From positions 1,096,966 through 1,160,965 of the forward strand of contig CBDBUX010000011.1 in NCBI GenBank assembly GCA_965212205.1: 64,000 nt of DNA, read 5' to 3'. The notes under the pieces are model-generated. The model was given only the letters and a program-made list of their open reading frames with translations. It was not told where the DNA came from and made no database searches. Below, one piece after another: positions 44,939 to 54,616 of the stretch; position 1 is the first letter of the stretch, and every line of letters starts with the position of its first letter. This stretch comes from JAHEJJ01 sp965212205. GTDB taxonomy: Bacteria > Bacteroidota > Bacteroidia > Flavobacteriales > Flavobacteriaceae. The position numbers and the translations under genes were made by a program.

Positions 44939-44959
44939 AAATCCATGGCTTGCTCAGTG

Positions 44960-46555
44960 CTATAATAGGTAATCCGTACTGATAAAGTTAGAGAGTTTGG
45001 TCTCCAGTAATTTTTCCAGTATCTCTACATTGGCTGGATTATCTTTCGAAGCGACGAAAGTTCTTATTGAAAATGATCTGAGTGCGTCATGTACACTTAA
45101 GGTGGCCACTGCAGAATCTTTTCGCCCAGTAAAGGGGTATACATCCGGGCCTCGCTGACATGAACTGTTAAGGTTCACCCTGCATACGAGGTTAGCCAAG
45201 TTATCGATTAAAGGTGCCAGTGTGTATACATCTTTTCCAAACAGACTTACCTGCTGTCCATAATTCGACTCAGCCATATCGTCTAACGGTTCCTGAATAT
45301 CCTCAAAGGTGAGTATAGGGATTATCGGCCCGAATTGTTCTTCTTCATAAACCCGCATTTCTTTTGTTACAGGAAACATTACGGCTGGCCATATAAAATT
45401 TTCTGTCCGCTCCCCTCCTCTTTTATTGATTACCTGTGCACCCAGGCCCTTGGCATCTTCTATGAGTTCCTGAATATAATCTGGTTTATCTTTCTCTGGT
45501 AATGGGGTGAGTTGTACTTCCGGATCCCATGGATTCCCAAATTTAAGCGTATCTACCCGTTCCGAAAACCGTTTATTGAATTGGTCTGCGATGTCTTTAT
45601 GGACATAGATAACCTTAAGAGCGGTGCACCGTTGGCCGTTATATGAAAGCGTCCCTGAAATACATTCATCGATCGTCAGATCGAGATCAGCATCTGGGAG
45701 TATTATTGCCGGATTCTTAGCTTCAAGGCCCAGGACTAGTCTAAGACGATTGCTTTTTGGATGTTGATTTTGCAACGCATTAGCAGATGAGCTATGCCCT
45801 ATCAAAGCCAAGACATCTACTTTACCTGTCTCCATAATGGGCCCTGCAATAGCTCTTCCCCTTCCGAAGAGAATATTCACCACGCCCTTTGGAAAACTTC
45901 TGTGAAAAGCCTCTAATAGAGGTGTTATAAGGAGAACTCCGTGTTTCGCCGGTTTAAAGATGGCGGTGTTCCCCATAATTATCGCCGGAATCAATAGGGT
46001 AAAGGTCTCATTCAGCGGATAATTATAAGGCCCTAAGCATAAAACTACTCCCAAAGGACCTCTGCGTATATGGGCATGAACCCCATCACTTTTCTGAAAC
46101 TTAGCCGAATCCCGATCTAGCTGTTTATAATCTTCGAGGGTATCGTAGATATAGTCTATGGTCCTGTCGAATTCTTTTTCCGAATCGGCCAAAGATTTTC
46201 CGATCTCCCACATAAGTAGTTTCACCACTTCGGCCCTCTTGGTCGACATGATGCGGACAAAGTTTTCCATACATTCGATACGATCTCTCACCTTCATGGT
46301 TGGCCAGGCACCTTGTCCCTGATCGTAAGCCATTACAGCAGCGTCGAGTGCAGCCAAAGCCTCCTCCTTGCCCATATCTGGCATCGTGCCCAATAAGGTT
46401 GGTGCGTAAGTTTCGGTAGTGGAAATAGTGGAATACACTTCGGATGTCTTTCCTTCCCAGCTTAGTAATTCACCATTTACCAGATAATTATCATGATAAA
46501 TCGGCTTCTCTATGTTCAGTGCCGGCGGTATTTTAGTTTTTACAATGCTTTCCAT
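44960..46555 (-). CDS. gapN: GapN-type NADP-dependent glyceraldehyde-3-phosphate dehydrogenase
   Basis: A 531-residue aldehyde dehydrogenase superfamily member. The catalytic cysteine is in SYNGQRCTALKVIYV and the general-base glutamate in LGLEAKNPAI. GPYNYPLNETFTLLIPAIIMGNTAIFKPAKHGVLLI gives the cofactor-binding and FGRGRAIAGPIM loops. GapN oxidises glyceraldehyde-3-P irreversibly to 3-phosphoglycerate with NADP+, bypassing the phosphorylating enzyme and yielding NADPH. I use the ATG at 46555; an upstream GTG (46585) adds ten residues. It follows ilvC closely (ilvC stop at 46597), so it is probably transcribed at the end of the ilv operon. Substrate choice is inferred from similarity only. 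Confidence 0.85.
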   Translation of the reverse strand: MESIVKTKIPPALNIEKPIYHDNYLVNGELLSWEGKTSEVYSTISTTETYAPTLLGTMPDMGKEEALAALDAAVMAYDQGQGAWPTMKVRDRIECMENFVRIMSTKRAEVVKLLMWEIGKSLADSEKEFDRTIDYIYDTLEDYKQLDRDSAKFQKSDGVHAHIRRGPLGVVLCLGPYNYPLNETFTLLIPAIIMGNTAIFKPAKHGVLLITPLLEAFHRSFPKGVVNILFGRGRAIAGPIMETGKVDVLALIGHSSSANALQNQHPKSNRLRLVLGLEAKNPAIILPDADLDLTIDECISGTLSYNGQRCTALKVIYVHKDIADQFNKRFSERVDTLKFGNPWDPEVQLTPLPEKDKPDYIQELIEDAKGLGAQVINKRGGERTENFIWPAVMFPVTKEMRVYEEEQFGPIIPILTFEDIQEPLDDMAESNYGQQVSLFGKDVYTLAPLIDNLANLVCRVNLNSSCQRGPDVYPFTGRKDSAVATLSVHDALRSFSIRTFVASKDNPANVEILEKLLETKLSNFISTDYLL

Positions 46556-46596
46556 CGATTGAGATTTACTGATCCTTGATTTCACGATATCTTTAT

Positions 46597-48072
46597 CTAA
46601 ACAATCGGTTTCATCGCGGTCATGGATTCTCGCAGTCTATTGCCAACTATTTCAATAGGATGATTTCTTAGTGCTTTGTTTACAGCAATCAGCTTGGCAT
46701 TGTCTACGCCATTGTCCTCACCTTCCCCATAATGCTCACCAATTACATCAGTATCGATATTCACCATAAAATCGGCCAACAGGGGTTTACAGGCATGATC
46801 GAACAAATAACATCCATACTCTGCCGTATCCGATATAACCCTGTTCATTTCAAAAAGTTTTTTCCTGGCTATGGTATTAGCGATCAGTGGAGTTTCATGT
46901 AAGGATTCATAATAGGCAGATTCCCCGATAATTCCTGAGTCGGTCATGGCTTCATAAGCCAGTTCTACACCAGCCCTCACAAAAGCGACCATAAGTACTC
47001 CCTTATCGTAATATTCCTGTTCCGTAATTTCGAGTTCTGTCGCAGGTGTTTTTTCGAACGCGGTTTCAGCAGTAGCCGCACGCCAACTAAGCAAATTGTG
47101 ATCGTCATTGGCCCAATCTTCCATCATGGTTTGGGAAAAGTGACCGCTCATAATATCGTCCATATGCTTTTGGAACAATGGTCTCATTAGCTCTTTCAAG
47201 TCTTCTGATAATTCAAAAGCTTTGATCTTAGCAGGATTCGACAGCCGGTCCATCATGTTGGTAATACCTCCGTATTTCAGACCTTCAGTTATGGTCTCCC
47301 ATCCGTACTGGATGAGTCGGGATGCAGTCCCGGCATCGATGCCCTTCTCAATCATCTTGTCGAAGCAGAGAATAGATCCTGTTTGCAATAAACCACACAA
47401 AATGGTTTGTTCGCCCATAAGATCCGATTTAACTTCTGCCACAAAGGAAGATTCCAATACACCTGCTCTGTGCCCTCCCGTGGCCACTGCATAGGCTTTA
47501 GCCTGTTCCAAACCTTTACTTTCAGGATCATTATTGGGATGTACCGCGATCAAGGTAGGTACCCCGAAGCCTCGCTTATACTCCTCCCTGACTTCAGAAC
47601 CAGGGCATTTTGGTGCTACCATAATCACGGTGATATCTTTCCGGATTTGCATACCTTCCTCCACAATATTGAAACCATGAGAATAGGATAAAGTGGCTCC
47701 ATTTTTCATCAGCGGCATCACTGTACTGATCACATTAGAATGCTGTTTGTCTGGGGTCAGGTTCACCACTAGATCTGCTTTAGGCACCAATTCTTTATAG
47801 GATCCCACCGTAAAACCATTTTCAGTAGCATTTTTATAGGATTGTCGCTTTTCGGTAATAGCCGAATCTCTTAGTGTATAGGAAATATCCAATCCGGAAT
47901 CTCGCATATTCAAACCCTGATTCAGCCCCTGGGCGCCGCATCCTACAATAACAATCTTTTTTCCTTTTAAAGCCGTAACCCCTTCGGCAAATTCTGAAGC
48001 TTCCATAAACCGGCATTGGCCTAATTGTGTCAGTTGATCTCGTAATGAAAGGGTATTAAAATAGTTAGCCAT
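46597..48072 (-). CDS. ilvC: ketol-acid reductoisomerase, class II (long)
   Basis: A 491-residue NADPH-dependent enzyme that isomerises and reduces acetolactate or acetohydroxybutyrate to dihydroxy acids in Val/Ile/Leu synthesis. The Rossmann fold is IVIVGCGAQGLNQGLNMRDSG near residue 39. SYTLRDSAITEKRQSY carries the cofactor 2'-phosphate site with Arg and Ser, as in NADP-specific KARIs. The catalytic block is MVAPKCPGSEVREEYKRGFGVP, and the knotted C-terminal helical domain is duplicated (GEQTILCGLLQ and VELAYEAMTDSGIIGESAYYESL). The 490-residue size marks the plant/enterobacterial class II form. It lies 23 bp after ilvN. Confidence 0.97.
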   Translation of the reverse strand: MANYFNTLSLRDQLTQLGQCRFMEASEFAEGVTALKGKKIVIVGCGAQGLNQGLNMRDSGLDISYTLRDSAITEKRQSYKNATENGFTVGSYKELVPKADLVVNLTPDKQHSNVISTVMPLMKNGATLSYSHGFNIVEEGMQIRKDITVIMVAPKCPGSEVREEYKRGFGVPTLIAVHPNNDPESKGLEQAKAYAVATGGHRAGVLESSFVAEVKSDLMGEQTILCGLLQTGSILCFDKMIEKGIDAGTASRLIQYGWETITEGLKYGGITNMMDRLSNPAKIKAFELSEDLKELMRPLFQKHMDDIMSGHFSQTMMEDWANDDHNLLSWRAATAETAFEKTPATELEITEQEYYDKGVLMVAFVRAGVELAYEAMTDSGIIGESAYYESLHETPLIANTIARKKLFEMNRVISDTAEYGCYLFDHACKPLLADFMVNIDTDVIGEHYGEGEDNGVDNAKLIAVNKALRNHPIEIVGNRLRESMTAMKPIV

Positions 48073-48095
48073 GAATGTTCTCGTTTATTTGGATA

Positions 48096-48623
48096 TTAGT
48101 TTTGATAAAATTCGTTAAGTATTGTCGTGATTGGCATCTCTGCCTTAGTTACCGAAATTCGGCCAGACCGAACAAATTGCATAATACCAAAAGGTTCCAG
48201 GTTATCGTGCATTTCATCTATTTCGTGTTTACGCCCTGTTTTAGCTAGTACAAAATACTCTCGTGACACCGTTACGATCTTAGATTTGCTTTCGGCTATA
48301 ATGCTTTGAATTTGAGGCTCATCAAATAAAAGATGAGATGCTATTTTGAAAAGGGCCGATTCCTGATAGATGGTCTCATCATCTACATGATAAAATGCCT
48401 TGATCACCTCTATTTGCTTTTCAATCTGTCCCACAATTTTCTGTGTCCAGGCTTCAGTGGTATTTATGACAATAGTAAACTTGGAGACGTGTTCAATTTC
48501 TGATTTCGACACATTTAAACTCTCAATATTAATATGCCGTTGCATGAAAACACCTGAAATTCTATTGAGTAAACCCACACTGTTTTCTGAGTATACCGAA
48601 ATAGTAAACCATTTTTTTTCCAT
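48096..48623 (-). CDS. ilvN: acetolactate synthase small (regulatory) subunit
   Basis: A 175-residue ACT-domain protein. It starts KKWFTISVYSENSVGLLNRISGVFMQRHINIESLNVSKSEIEHVSKF, a standard ACT fold, and continues with a C-terminal IlvN/IlvH domain. That domain includes SKSKIVTVSREYFVLAKTGRKHEI and PFGIMQFVRSGRISVT. It stabilises and confers branched-chain amino-acid feedback on the large subunit. It lies 6 bp after ilvB and 23 bp before ilvC, in an operon. Confidence 0.95.
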   Translation of the reverse strand: MEKKWFTISVYSENSVGLLNRISGVFMQRHINIESLNVSKSEIEHVSKFTIVINTTEAWTQKIVGQIEKQIEVIKAFYHVDDETIYQESALFKIASHLLFDEPQIQSIIAESKSKIVTVSREYFVLAKTGRKHEIDEMHDNLEPFGIMQFVRSGRISVTKAEMPITTILNEFYQN

Positions 48624-48629
48624 CTATTC

Positions 48630-50360
48630 TTATTTAAGTCTGATATCTGATACGGACGCCCCTGAAGGGATCATTGGAAATACATTGTCTTCTTTCTCGA
48701 CCCTCACTTCTAAAAAGAAAGGACTATCGGAAGCCATCATTTGATCTACGGCCTTTCCGAGATCTTCACGTTCTGTAACCCTTCTGGCTTCAATATGATA
48801 GCCTTCAGCAATTTTTACAAAGTCGGGATTCGTCATCACTGTAGATGCATATCGTTTTTCAAAAAAGAGCTCCTGCCATTGGCGTACCATCCCGAGATGA
48901 TCATTGTTGAGTACTACAATTTTTACGGCAGTGTTGTTTTGATAGATCGTTGCCAGTTCCTGAATGGTCATCTGATATCCTCCATCACCAATAACCGCCA
49001 CTACTTCTCTTTGTTCCGCTCCCATTTTAGCACCAATGGCCGCTGGTAAAGCAAAGCCCATTGTTCCCAGCCCACCAGAGGTTATATTGCTCTTTGATCT
49101 GTTAAACTTCGCATATCTGCAGGTGATCATTTGATGCTGCCCCACATCTGTAACAATAACGGCCTCATTTTTACTCGCACGATTGATTTCAGCAATCACT
49201 TCACCCATGGTGAGACCTTTCTTCACCGGATGAAGATCATTTTTTATAACTGCCTCAAACTCCTCCTCATGCATCTTGGCAAACTCTGCCAACCAACTTT
49301 CATGGTTGTTTTCTTTTAAGAGGGGTAGTAGCATTTGGAGCGATTCTTTGGCATCTCCCAGCAATCCAATATCTGCTTTTACATTTTTATCGATCTCAGC
49401 AGGATCGATTTCCAAATGAATAACCTTTGCCTGTTTAGCATAAGTGTCCAGATCCCCGGTTACCCGGTCATCGAATCGCATACCGATCGCAACTAAGACA
49501 TCGCATTCGTTGGTCAATACATTGGGACCATAATTTCCATGCATACCTACCATACCAACATTTAAGGGATGATCCGTAGGAAGTGCAGACAAACCGAGAA
49601 TAGTCCAGGCGGCCGGAATTCCGGTTTTCTCGATCATGGTTTTAAGCTCTTCTTCGGCTTGCCCCAGAATCACACCCTGGCCAAAAATGATATAGGGTTT
49701 TTTGGCATTATTTATAAGATCAGCAGCATTTTCCAGTTTCTTAAGATCCGGTTTTGGTTTTGGATCATAACTTCTTACCCCGGTACAGTGCTCATAAACA
49801 AAATCCAGATCGTCGAACTGTGCATTTTTTGTAACATCGATCAATACCGGTCCGGGTCTTCCCGATTTGGCAATATAAAAGGCTTTGGCCATTATTTCCG
49901 GGATTTCGGAAGCCTTTGTGATCTGATAATTCCATTTTGTCACCGGAGTTGATATTCCAATAACGTCGGTTTCCTGGAATGCATCTGATCCCAGCAGGTG
50001 CCTTGGTACTTGTCCTGTTATGCAAACTATGGGGGTTGAATCGATCTGGGCATCGGCCAAGCCTGTCACAAGGTTAGTTGCACCAGGGCCCGATGTGGCT
50101 ACAGCCACGCCTACTCTTCCTGTAACTCGCGCATAGCCTTGAGCAGCATGTGTTGCTCCCTGCTCATGCCTTGTGAGAACATGATGCAACTTATCCTGAA
50201 ATTTATAAAGTTCATCATAAACCGGCATAATTGCCCCTCCAGGATAGCCATATATCAAGTCCACACCTTCTGCCAGGAGACAATGAATGATAGCTTCAGC
50301 ACCCGATATTTTGATTTCGGTTTTTACTTCTTTACGTGAGGTTTCCTTTATTGTTTTCAT
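48630..50360 (-). CDS. ilvB: acetolactate synthase large subunit, biosynthetic
   Basis: A 576-residue ThDP- and FAD-dependent enzyme that makes acetolactate or acetohydroxybutyrate from pyruvate and 2-oxobutyrate. Signatures are YGYPGGAIMPVYDELYKF, the catalytic glutamate in LTRHEQGATHAAQGYARVTGRV and the FAD region IGMRFDDRVTGDLDTYA. The ThDP-Mg motif is IGDGGYQMTIQELATIYQNN with VVLNNDHLGMVRQWQELF. Length and context (ilvD-ilvB-ilvN-ilvC) fit the anabolic enzyme rather than a catabolic one. It is separated from ilvD by 40 bp. Confidence 0.97.
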   Translation of the reverse strand: MKTIKETSRKEVKTEIKISGAEAIIHCLLAEGVDLIYGYPGGAIMPVYDELYKFQDKLHHVLTRHEQGATHAAQGYARVTGRVGVAVATSGPGATNLVTGLADAQIDSTPIVCITGQVPRHLLGSDAFQETDVIGISTPVTKWNYQITKASEIPEIMAKAFYIAKSGRPGPVLIDVTKNAQFDDLDFVYEHCTGVRSYDPKPKPDLKKLENAADLINNAKKPYIIFGQGVILGQAEEELKTMIEKTGIPAAWTILGLSALPTDHPLNVGMVGMHGNYGPNVLTNECDVLVAIGMRFDDRVTGDLDTYAKQAKVIHLEIDPAEIDKNVKADIGLLGDAKESLQMLLPLLKENNHESWLAEFAKMHEEEFEAVIKNDLHPVKKGLTMGEVIAEINRASKNEAVIVTDVGQHQMITCRYAKFNRSKSNITSGGLGTMGFALPAAIGAKMGAEQREVVAVIGDGGYQMTIQELATIYQNNTAVKIVVLNNDHLGMVRQWQELFFEKRYASTVMTNPDFVKIAEGYHIEARRVTEREDLGKAVDQMMASDSPFFLEVRVEKEDNVFPMIPSGASVSDIRLK

Positions 50361-50400
50361 TTGATAATCATCTGGGCTTCAATACCTGCCCTTTAATAGT

Positions 50401-52077
50401 TTAAAGCGCATCTGTAACACAACCTTCGGAAGCAGATGACACTGTTTTGGCATATTTATATAAACTTCCCCGGCTTACTTTTAAGGGGGGTTGTTTCCAT
50501 AGTGCCCGCCTCTTAGCCAGCACTTCTTTGGTGAGGTCTACACTTATTTGGTTTTGCTCAGCATTAATAGTGATCATATCGCCATCTTCCAGGAGCGCAA
50601 TGGCGCCTCCTTCCTGTGCTTCGGGGGCAACGTGTCCTACCACGAAACCATGAGTGCCCCCTGAAAACCTTCCATCTGTAATGAGCGCGACGTCTTTTCC
50701 TAAGCCGGCTCCCATAATGGCCGCTGTGGGTTTTAGCATTTCAGGCATACCGGGGCCTCCTTTTGGCCCTTCATAGCGAATCACTACTACATCCCCTTTG
50801 GTTACTTTACCCTGCCCGATGCCTGTATTGGCTTCGAACTCATCATTAAAAACTTTAGCTGGCCCGGTAAAATGCAATCCTTCTTTACCAGTAATTTTCG
50901 CAACCGCCCCTTCTTCGGCAAGATTACCGTAAAGTATTCGAATATGTCCTGTCGGTTTAATGGGTTGTTCCAAAGGCATAATCACGTCTTGATCTTCACT
51001 CAGTCCCGGTACTTGAGCAAGATTTTCCTCAACTGTTTTACCGGTTACCGTCAGGCAGTCACCATGAAGCATCCCATTGGCGAGCATAAACTTCATAACC
51101 GCGGGAGTACCGCCTATACGATGTACATCTTCCATCAGGTACTTCCCACTGGGTTTAAGATCGGCAAGAAAAGGGGTCTTGTTGCTAACCTCCTGAAAAT
51201 CTTTCAGAGTAAGGTCTATCCTTGCTGCTCTGGCGATAGCAAGAAAATGTAGTACGGCGTTGGTAGATCCTCCCATCACCGTAATGAGCCGTAAGGCGTT
51301 TTCGAGCGACTTTTTATTGATTATGTCGCTTGGCTTGATATCTTTTTCGATCAAAGAGCGCAATGCTCTGCCACTGTTTATACAATCCTCTTTTTTTTCA
51401 TGACCCGTGGCCGGATTAGATGAATTATACGGAAGGGCCATCCCCAATGCTTCAATAGCTGAGGCCATGGTATTAGCGGTATACATTCCACCACAGGCAC
51501 CAGCCCCTGGACATGCATTTTGTATCACAGTCTTGTACTGATCCTGGTTAATTGTCCCGGCCACCTTCTCACCCCAGGCTTCAAATGCCGAAACGATATC
51601 TAATTTTTTATCACCTACACATCCTGAAGCTATGGTACCTCCATAGACCAGTACCGAAGGCCTGTTGAGCCTGATCATGGCCATCAGAGCACCAGGCATG
51701 TTTTTATCACAACCCACAACGCTAACCAGTCCGTCGTAGTTCATGGCCTGGACCACGGTTTCCATCGAATCTGCAATAATATCCCGTGAAGGCAAGGAGT
51801 ATCGCATTCCGTAAGTGCCCATGGAAATTCCGTCACTAACGCCGATGGTATTAAACACCAAGCCAACCAATTCCTTTTCAAGGATCCCCTTTTTTACATA
51901 TTGCGCCAGTTCATTTAGATGCATATTACAGGGGTTGCCTTCATAGCCCGTACTTCCTATGCCAATAAATGGTTTTTTCAAGTCTTCCTCGCTAAGTCCA
52001 AGAGCATATAACATGGCTTGTGCTGCCGGCTGAGTAGGGTCTTGGGTTACGTTCTTGCTGTACTTATTTAATTCCAA
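50401..52077 (-). CDS. ilvD: dihydroxy-acid dehydratase
   Basis: A 558-residue Fe-S dehydratase that produces 2-oxoisovalerate and 2-oxo-3-methylvalerate. Cluster cysteines are in VGCDKNMPGALMAM and the block CPGAGACGGMYTANTMASA, and GGSTNAVLHFLAIA follows. The catalytic region KTVEENLAQVPGL and the C-terminal ITDGRFSGGTHGFVVGHVAPEA are typical of IlvD. First gene of the ilv operon, with its start at 52077 just after a promoter box. Confidence 0.97.
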   Translation of the reverse strand: MELNKYSKNVTQDPTQPAAQAMLYALGLSEEDLKKPFIGIGSTGYEGNPCNMHLNELAQYVKKGILEKELVGLVFNTIGVSDGISMGTYGMRYSLPSRDIIADSMETVVQAMNYDGLVSVVGCDKNMPGALMAMIRLNRPSVLVYGGTIASGCVGDKKLDIVSAFEAWGEKVAGTINQDQYKTVIQNACPGAGACGGMYTANTMASAIEALGMALPYNSSNPATGHEKKEDCINSGRALRSLIEKDIKPSDIINKKSLENALRLITVMGGSTNAVLHFLAIARAARIDLTLKDFQEVSNKTPFLADLKPSGKYLMEDVHRIGGTPAVMKFMLANGMLHGDCLTVTGKTVEENLAQVPGLSEDQDVIMPLEQPIKPTGHIRILYGNLAEEGAVAKITGKEGLHFTGPAKVFNDEFEANTGIGQGKVTKGDVVVIRYEGPKGGPGMPEMLKPTAAIMGAGLGKDVALITDGRFSGGTHGFVVGHVAPEAQEGGAIALLEDGDMITINAEQNQISVDLTKEVLAKRRALWKQPPLKVSRGSLYKYAKTVSSASEGCVTDAL

Positions 52078-52105
52078 ATTTTATCTCATTGATATTATCG
52101 ATTTT

Positions 52106-52113
52106 CAAAGATA
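52106..52113 (-). promoter_or_regulatory. TAnnTTTG promoter box of the ilvDBNC-gapN operon
   Basis: On the minus strand TATCTTTG (52113-52106) lies 28 bp upstream of the ilvD ATG at 52077. No -33 TTG at standard spacing and no leader peptide or T-box-like structure was seen. Confidence 0.5.
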
Positions 52114-52305
52114 TACCTTTCGGTCAGCATGTTTTTTTAACAATACTTCTTAGTCTAAACTCAATAAATAAAATATTTATATATAGGTCTGATAATGAGT
52201 TATATAAATAGTTATTTCATATCATATCCAATGCATGTTCAGGCAGTGAAGAAAGCCCGGCCTAAGGGTCATTTTAAGTGTAATGTTTTGAATGATGAGG
52301 ACTTG

Positions 52306-53145
52306 TCAGACCTTGTTGAAAAATATTTGCTCTCCAAACTTCTTTTGAGCTAGCACCGAAATGGCATTTTCGTCGAGTTGCAAAACTCTGGGATATCCAC
52401 CCGTAGTCTGTCCGTCGCGCATTAAGACAATGAGTTTACCTGAGGGGGTTAGTTGTACGGTCCCCGGCAAATTTGCAGAAGTAATCATCGAGATTTTAGG
52501 TGAATTGATTTTTTCCTGTAGCTGATACGCCATCCGGTTGTACTCTTTAGCTATGGTAAATGGTGAACCAAATAATCGCTGTTTGCTCGAAGTATCTAGG
52601 TGAGAGAATTCAGGACCTTCACGAACATCTACCTTTTGTTTCTTTAAATGAGAATTCGTTTTTAAGGACGTAATCTTTGGATGAAATTCATTGATGGGAC
52701 CATAAGGAATCTCATCCCCTGCTTCTATCCTGTCCTTTTCAGTAATGGATTTGAAATAAGATCGACTTTTTAATTTCTCAGGGGACTGAATCCCGTTTTT
52801 AATCGCCATATAAACCCTAAGACCATTTTGGAGTTTTCCAAACGTTAGTATGTCTCCCGGTTTTATCTGGTGTATTTCATTTATTGCCAATTGCTTTCCT
52901 GCGATAGATGCCGGCATTTCCGCACCACCTAACGCAATAAAAGTGGGCTCCTCAAATTGAAGTGTCGGTCCTGTCATGGTAATCTCCAAAACGGCATCTC
53001 CCAATCGATTTTCAAGAAGCGAATTCACCAGCTTAGCTGTTTTAACATCCATATACCCACTCCAGGGAACACCCTTATCTCTCAATCCGAAGCGACCTTC
53101 GTCTTGAATGGTGGTAAAAAAACCAGGATCTAATACTTTAAACAT
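52306..53145 (-). CDS. pxpC: 5-oxoprolinase subunit PxpC (biotin-dependent carboxyltransferase family)
   Basis: A 279-residue KipA/AHS2-fold protein. It starts MFKVLDPGFFTTIQDEGRFGLRDKGVPWSG and has the conserved SGYMDVKTAKLVNSLLEN and ALGGAEMPASI. It also has IHQIKPGDILTFGKLQNG and the C-terminal ANLPGTVQLTPSGKLIVLMRDGQTTGGYPRV. With PxpA and PxpB it forms the ATP-dependent 5-oxoprolinase that opens pyroglutamate to glutamate. It overlaps pxpB by 8 bp and is the last gene of the operon. Confidence 0.92.
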   Translation of the reverse strand: MFKVLDPGFFTTIQDEGRFGLRDKGVPWSGYMDVKTAKLVNSLLENRLGDAVLEITMTGPTLQFEEPTFIALGGAEMPASIAGKQLAINEIHQIKPGDILTFGKLQNGLRVYMAIKNGIQSPEKLKSRSYFKSITEKDRIEAGDEIPYGPINEFHPKITSLKTNSHLKKQKVDVREGPEFSHLDTSSKQRLFGSPFTIAKEYNRMAYQLQEKINSPKISMITSANLPGTVQLTPSGKLIVLMRDGQTTGGYPRVLQLDENAISVLAQKKFGEQIFFNKV

Positions 53146-53875
53146 CTACTATGCTGTGTTCTATTTTATAAATACCTACTTGTGTTTCAATCTTGTAAAG
53201 GTCGTAGGCCGCTCTTGTAATTGAGTAAAACTCGATGCGATCCCCTACATTGACAAAACATGGCGTTTTTCCCTCAGCGTTGAAAATTGGGATGGGGCAG
53301 TTTCCAATTATATTCCAACCTCCCGGTGATTGCTGAGGATAAATTCCTGTTTGCGGACCGGCAAGGCCAACAGATCCCTGAGGTACCTGAAGTCTTGGAG
53401 TTTCCTTTCTTGGAATGTTTAACTTATTGGCCAATCCTCCGAGATACATAAATCCCGGTAAGAAGCCTATGCCATATACGGTATATCTAGATCGGGTATG
53501 TATTTCTACGATCTGTTTAACCGACAGATTGAGGGTGTTCGCAACTGTTTCCAGGTCGATGCCAAATTCCAGATCATAACAAACAGGCAGCTTCCAGAGT
53601 TCACGTTTTATGGGTACCCGGCTCTTTATGTCAAGATACCAGCCTTTCAACTGTATTATGAGTTGATGCGGATCGCTGATCTTGTCACGGCATATTAAAA
53701 CAATTGAGTTGTATGCCGGGACCAATTCCCATAAGCCGGATTCGAGTCGCTCGGATTTTAGATGTTCTGTAAAAGCCAGAACATCGTACAAGATTGTTTC
53801 ATCTACTTCTGTCGGCCATTCAACAAGAATAGCTTTCTCGCCAAAAAGTTTCAAAGAAATGGGATATTTACTCAC
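53138..53875 (-). CDS. pxpB: 5-oxoprolinase subunit PxpB (KipI-like)
   Basis: A 245-residue AHS1-fold subunit. It starts YPISLKLFGEKAILVEWPTEVDE and contains SIVLICRDKISDPHQLI. The family signature YGIGFLPGFMYLGGL is present, with PRKETPRLQVPQGSVGLAGPQTGIYPQQSPGGWNIIG. It overlaps pxpA by the ATGA four-base junction and pxpC by 8 bp, so translation is coupled. It acts with PxpC in the ATP-dependent 5-oxoproline cleavage step. Confidence 0.92.
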   Translation of the reverse strand: MSKYPISLKLFGEKAILVEWPTEVDETILYDVLAFTEHLKSERLESGLWELVPAYNSIVLICRDKISDPHQLIIQLKGWYLDIKSRVPIKRELWKLPVCYDLEFGIDLETVANTLNLSVKQIVEIHTRSRYTVYGIGFLPGFMYLGGLANKLNIPRKETPRLQVPQGSVGLAGPQTGIYPQQSPGGWNIIGNCPIPIFNAEGKTPCFVNVGDRIEFYSITRAAYDLYKIETQVGIYKIEHSIVDV

Positions 53876-54615
53876 CTGTCAATAATAATACCACGGCCGG
53901 GTAATTCCTGAACAAGATACGTCAATATTTGTAATGCAGAAGTTGTGTCGCCATGAATACAAAATGTATGCGCTTTAATGGGGATTGTTTCTCCATCAAC
54001 GGTTCTCACTTCACCCCTTTGAACCATGCGTGCCAGATGCTCAATGACCGATTCCGGTTGATGAATTAGTGCATCGGGCTTTGCTCTCGATACAAGACTA
54101 AGGTCACTATTGTAGTTCCGATCCACAAAGGCCTCGAAGGAAACCTCAATTTGTTGTTGAGCCGCTATATTTGCCAGTGCAGAATCGTAAGGAGCATATA
54201 GTTTAACCCCATTTATATAAGGTTTAATACCCTTGATAAAAAATTCGGCCAACGCCCGGTCTTTAACCATATCATTATATAGTGCACCATGCGGTTTTAT
54301 ATGGTGCAAACTGGCCTGTTTCCGATTCAATGCTAGCATAAAAACATCGAGCTGATTTCGTATGCTTTGTATTAGTTCGTCTGGTGGAATGCTCAGGCTT
54401 ATCCTCCCGAAATTCTTTCTATCCGGATAAGATGGATGGGCTCCGATCCGAACACCATATTGTTGTGCCAGCGCTATGCATTTCTCTATAGATCCTTCAT
54501 CTCCTGCATGGCCCCCACAGGCAATGTTACATGAAGAAATATGTGGAAAAAGTTGGGCTTCGTTTTCCTGACCTTCTCCAGTATCGCAATTAATATCGAT
54601 GATATACTTCTTCAT
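53872..54615 (-). CDS. pxpA: 5-oxoprolinase subunit PxpA (LamB/YcsF family)
   Basis: A 247-residue TIM-barrel-like protein. Signatures are DINCDTGEGQENEAQLFPHISSCNIACGGHAGDEGS, the segment GVRIGAHPSYPDRKNFGRI, the block HHIKPHGALYNDMV and IPIKAHTFCIHGDT. These supply the conserved His and Asp residues of the family. I start at the ATG at 54615 (MKKYIIDINCDTGEG), one base after the transporter's stop codon; the longer frame would begin with a TTG and has no support. Second gene of the transporter-pxpABC operon. Confidence 0.92.
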   Translation of the reverse strand: MKKYIIDINCDTGEGQENEAQLFPHISSCNIACGGHAGDEGSIEKCIALAQQYGVRIGAHPSYPDRKNFGRISLSIPPDELIQSIRNQLDVFMLALNRKQASLHHIKPHGALYNDMVKDRALAEFFIKGIKPYINGVKLYAPYDSALANIAAQQQIEVSFEAFVDRNYNSDLSLVSRAKPDALIHQPESVIEHLARMVQRGEVRTVDGETIPIKAHTFCIHGDTTSALQILTYLVQELPGRGIIIDR

Positions 54616-54616
54616 A

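Noticed and set aside
52078..52305. Attenuator or regulatory leader before ilvD
   Set aside because: No leader peptide with Val/Ile/Leu runs and no clear hairpin with T-run was found.
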